Below, piece by piece: positions 8,603 through 10,851 of a stretch of 10,851 nt of DNA. Below the pieces are notes generated by a model, which was given only the letters and a program-made list of their open reading frames with translations, made no database searches and was not told the origin of the DNA. How positions within the stretch are numbered: the first letter of the stretch is position 1; each line of letters opens with the position of its first letter. The translations under genes and the position numbers were made by a program. Source of the stretch: CAVBBU01 sp963593765 (lineage in GTDB: Bacteria > Bacillota > Clostridia > Lachnospirales > Lachnospiraceae); assembly GCA_963593765.1 (NCBI GenBank), contig CAVBBU010000074.1, positions 1 through 10,851 on the forward strand. The letters run 5' to 3'.

Positions 8603-8645
8603 AAAAAATCCAGTTTCTTTGCATATGCGAAGGACTGGATTTTTT
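8603..8645 (+). terminator. Strong intrinsic terminator after rpoBC
   Basis: AAAAAATCCAGT (8603-8614) and ACTGGATTTTTT (8634-8645) form a perfect 12-bp stem. The inner sequence adds further pairing around GCATATGC (8621-8628). The stem has a six-A run on one side and a six-T run on the other, so it could terminate from both directions. It is the first clear terminator after rpoC and separates the operon from the surface-protein gene. Confidence 0.85.
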
Positions 8646-8683
8646 GCGTTAGAGCGGGAAGTTAATATAGGAAATGGTTAGAA

Positions 8684-8712
8684 TTGACTAACAGGGGGGG
8701 GTATGATAACAT
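8684..8712 (+). promoter_or_regulatory. Promoter of the surface-protein gene with a G8 tract in the spacer
   Basis: TTGACT (8684-8689) matches the -35 consensus at five of six bases. TAACAT (8707-8712) lies exactly 17 nt downstream and has a TG (8704-8705) one base before it, an extended -10. Between them is an uninterrupted run of eight G (8694-8701). A hexamer closer to consensus, TATGAT (8702-8707), is only 12 nt from the -35 box. Any change in G-run length would alter promoter spacing. The boxes are visible; promoter activity is inferred. Confidence 0.6.
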
Positions 8713-8756
8713 AAAAATGGCACTACAAATTATGGAGTGAGAGGAGTAGGGAGATT

Positions 8757-10851
8757 ATGATTAGAAAAAGGATAAAAAAGCAGGCGGCATTTTTGCTTAC
8801 TGCAAGTATGCTGATGGGGCTTTCGCTGTCTGTAGCAGATAGCATAAGCGTATATGCAGATGCGAATGAAGATGCAGCAAGCAAACCAAGTTTAAGTGCG
8901 TATGCCTCAAAGGGGGAACTGCAGAGTGAGTTTAATCCAGGCAGTGAAAATGCAAGTATAGGAAAGCTTAAGCTAGGCAAATATAATAATGCTGATATTG
9001 AATGGTATATACTAGGCAGTGATAGCGGAGTTGTTGACAGTGAAGGAAAAGCTATTGAAAATACAGCTATCTTTGCTGCAAGTAATATAACAGGAACTGT
9101 GGCTTTTCAGGCTGATTACAAGTGGGATGATGAGCATTTGGCTTATGTGAATAATAGTGATCGTACAATATCAGATGCCAAGGTAAGCTATAATGATGAA
9201 ATTACAGCTCCTATAAGCTTTTGGGCAAATCATTATGGATTAAGTGATGTAAGAAATATGCTTAGAGAGATGGCAGGAGATAGTAGCAGCATTTTCTCAT
9301 CAGCAGAGCTTAATCTTATGAATGAAACAAATGTTATGACAGACGACGTTTATAATAAAAATGCAGGAACTCCTAGATACTACACAACAAGTGACAAGCT
9401 TTACCTTCCATATGGCAATAAAAAAGGTGCTCAGGAAATAACTATCGGAAGCGATGATAGTAAAGCCTTGTCAAGAAGTAAATATTGGGGTATAGGTGAT
9501 GATTTCTGGCTCCGCGCGCCTTACAGTAGTCGCTATGGGCTCTACGAGTCCTGCGCGGATCCTAGCTGGGGCCTCAACGTGGATTGCGATATCAGACGCA
9601 GCGACAATTACGGTGTTCGCCCCGCTTCAAATTTGAATCTGTCCTCTGTCCTCTTCGCATCTGCTGCGACAGTAGCATCATCAGATACAGTGGCAGGAAG
9701 TATCACAGCGGGAACGGCGATGAAGCTTAGACTGGATGGAACGGATAAAAATATAGGATCAGTAAAGCTAAGCGGAGATACTATACAGGCTACAAGAGGT
9801 GATTCAGGTAAGACGGTGTCGCTTGTAGTGCAGGGTATGACAGGTGGTACAGACTGGTACTATAGCGAGGTTATTTCAGCAGATGACACAGTAAAAACAA
9901 CTAAAGATACAATTCAGAAAAAACTAGACAGTACAATTTTAGGCGACATCAACCTATCAAGCTGCAAGATCTGGCTTGAGATAAAAGATAGTGACGATGG
10001 TATGCTTTATGCCGTAACAGTACCAGAGCATAAGCATACATACGACGATACATGGACATATGCAGATTCAACTAATCATTATCATGAGTGTACAGATAGT
10101 GAATGTCCAGACAAGGATGGAAGCAGAACGCCGTCAAATGCTACGCATATGTATGGAGATGATAATGATAAGGCTTCGTGGTCTTATAATAGAAGTGAAC
10201 ATTATAAAAAATGTACAGTATGTGAGCTTGAAGCAAGTATAGATGAATCTACTAAGAAAGAGCATGTATTAGATAGAGATGGTAAATGCACAACCTGTCT
10301 GTATGATGAAAATAAGGATTATAACTTTACATATGTACCAGAAGCTAAAGCTACCTGTGAGGAAGATGGACATGAGGAGTACTGGTACTGTAATGATGAG
10401 CAAAATGACATTTATCAGCATTTGACAGAGCTTGGAATTCGAGTTGATTGTACGGAGGATGAGATAGAGATATATAAAGCCGAAGGACATGTCCCTAGTT
10501 CAAGCTATGATAAGGATGCTACAAATCACTGGCAGGTATGTACTAATTGCAACAAAAAACTAAATGTTGGAAGTCATATATTTGAGAATAATAAATGTAC
10601 AGTTTGCGGATATACTAAATCGAGCAGTTCTAGCGGTGGCAGTTCAAGCAGCGGATCATCAAATGTAAGCAATAACTGGATAAAAGATTCAAGGGGATGG
10701 AAATATAGGAATTCTTATGGCACGCTAGCACAGGGAAGTACAGTAACAGATGCTAATGGAAACAAGGTAGAGAAGATTCTATGGCAAAAGGTAGGTAATA
10801 GCTATTATGCAATCGGTTCTGACGGATATCTAAAGACAGAATGGGTATATG
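8757..10851 (+). CDS. Secreted surface protein with DUF6273-like domain, Cys/His repeats and cell-wall-binding-type repeats (3' end outside window)
   Basis: The frame is open from ATG 8757 to the window edge (698 codons), so the C-terminus is missing. Residues 1-34 form a signal peptide: basic RKRIKK, hydrophobic 10-27, likely cleavage after VYA (34). Residues about 80-297 resemble DUF6273: IEWYIL near 81-86, an LR..L...FSS.E motif, then FWLR (250-253) and GVRPA (286-290). Between these two lies a GC-rich segment of different codon use. Residues 425-617 hold His-rich repeats with Cys pairs (C445/C449, C486/C489, C511/C514, C595/C598, C614/C617) that may bind metal. A Ser/Gly linker (622-635) leads to Trp/Tyr/Gly-rich sequence from W641 (GWKY, LWQK, YYAIGSDGYL, TEWVY) like choline/glucan-binding cell-wall repeats. 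AGGAG (8742-8746) and GGGAG (8749-8753) precede the start. A cell-envelope role is inferred; the ligand is unknown. Confidence 0.88.
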   Translation, partial: MIRKRIKKQAAFLLTASMLMGLSLSVADSISVYADANEDAASKPSLSAYASKGELQSEFNPGSENASIGKLKLGKYNNADIEWYILGSDSGVVDSEGKAIENTAIFAASNITGTVAFQADYKWDDEHLAYVNNSDRTISDAKVSYNDEITAPISFWANHYGLSDVRNMLREMAGDSSSIFSSAELNLMNETNVMTDDVYNKNAGTPRYYTTSDKLYLPYGNKKGAQEITIGSDDSKALSRSKYWGIGDDFWLRAPYSSRYGLYESCADPSWGLNVDCDIRRSDNYGVRPASNLNLSSVLFASAATVASSDTVAGSITAGTAMKLRLDGTDKNIGSVKLSGDTIQATRGDSGKTVSLVVQGMTGGTDWYYSEVISADDTVKTTKDTIQKKLDSTILGDINLSSCKIWLEIKDSDDGMLYAVTVPEHKHTYDDTWTYADSTNHYHECTDSECPDKDGSRTPSNATHMYGDDNDKASWSYNRSEHYKKCTVCELEASIDESTKKEHVLDRDGKCTTCLYDENKDYNFTYVPEAKATCEEDGHEEYWYCNDEQNDIYQHLTELGIRVDCTEDEIEIYKAEGHVPSSSYDKDATNHWQVCTNCNKKLNVGSHIFENNKCTVCGYTKSSSSSGGSSSSGSSNVSNNWIKDSRGWKYRNSYGTLAQGSTVTDANGNKVEKILWQKVGNSYYAIGSDGYLKTEWVY
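9504..9668 (+). other. GC-rich candidate variable cassette within the DUF6273-like domain
   Basis: This in-frame segment encodes FWLR through GVRPA to FASAA (residues 250-304). Positions 9507-9626 are about 61% GC (73 of 120), against about 38% in the 60 bases at 9421-9480. Of the 30 codons from 9522 to 9611, 24 end in C or T. The Arg codon CGC appears four times here, and I find none elsewhere in the gene, where AGA dominates. Conserved motifs bracket a stretch of unrelated residues rich in Tyr, Ser, Asp and Arg. This fits a diversity-generating retroelement variable region or a cassette exchanged between paralogues; neither is proven here. Confidence 0.5.

Noticed and set aside
8454..8681. 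75-codon plus-strand frame across the palindrome and terminator
   Set aside because: Its ATG lies within the trunk of the repeat and it runs through the terminator stem. No ribosome binding site precedes it, and the product has no recognisable features.
8702..8707. TATGAT as the main -10 box of the surface-protein promoter
   Set aside because: It is closer to consensus than TAACAT, but it lies only 12 nt from TTGACT, too short at the present G-tract length. It is kept only as an alternative if the tract expands.
8717..8740. Seven-codon frame (MALQIME) before the surface-protein gene, as a possible leader peptide
   Set aside because: No Shine-Dalgarno precedes it, and it starts at or before the predicted transcription start of the 8684-8712 promoter.

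Overview
The window looks like the chromosome of a low-to-moderate-GC, Gram-positive anaerobe of the class Clostridia. Both RNA polymerase subunits are Firmicutes-type, Arg is mostly AGA and Ile mostly ATA, ribosome binding sites are strong, and the last gene is a secreted surface protein with Clostridia-style modules. I suspect a Eubacterium-like or Family XIII (Anaerovoracaceae) relative, but the sequence read by eye cannot fix the genus.

Layout. Positions 1-57 are one arm of a structured repeat that runs off the left edge. A minus-strand gene (186-626) encodes a small single-pass membrane protein of unknown function and ends at a terminator (127-160). Positions 627-836 hold two back-to-back promoters, one for this gene and one for rpoB, plus a foldable rpoB leader. 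rpoB (837-4724) and rpoC (4763-8389) follow as an intact operon encoding the beta and beta' subunits, with every key motif I checked in place. The gap 8390-8756 holds a full, roughly 149-bp palindromic element (8427-8575), inverted relative to the left-edge copy, then a strong terminator (8603-8645), then a promoter with a run of eight G in its spacer. The last gene (8757 to beyond the right edge) encodes a large secreted protein: signal peptide, DUF6273-like domain, Cys/His repeats, Ser/Gly linker and the start of cell-wall-binding-type repeats.

The two polymerase genes form the housekeeping core. They are not next to their usual partners (rplJ/rplL upstream, rpsL/rpsG downstream) but sit between two inverted repeat copies. 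The accessory part is the surface protein. Its promoter carries a homopolymer tract that could switch expression by slippage. Its DUF6273-like domain contains a GC-rich segment of about 165 bp with foreign codon use, placed between the conserved FWLR and GVRPA motifs. That is what a variable region written by a diversity-generating retroelement, or a cassette exchanged among paralogues, would look like. No reverse transcriptase or template repeat lies in the window, so this remains a hypothesis.
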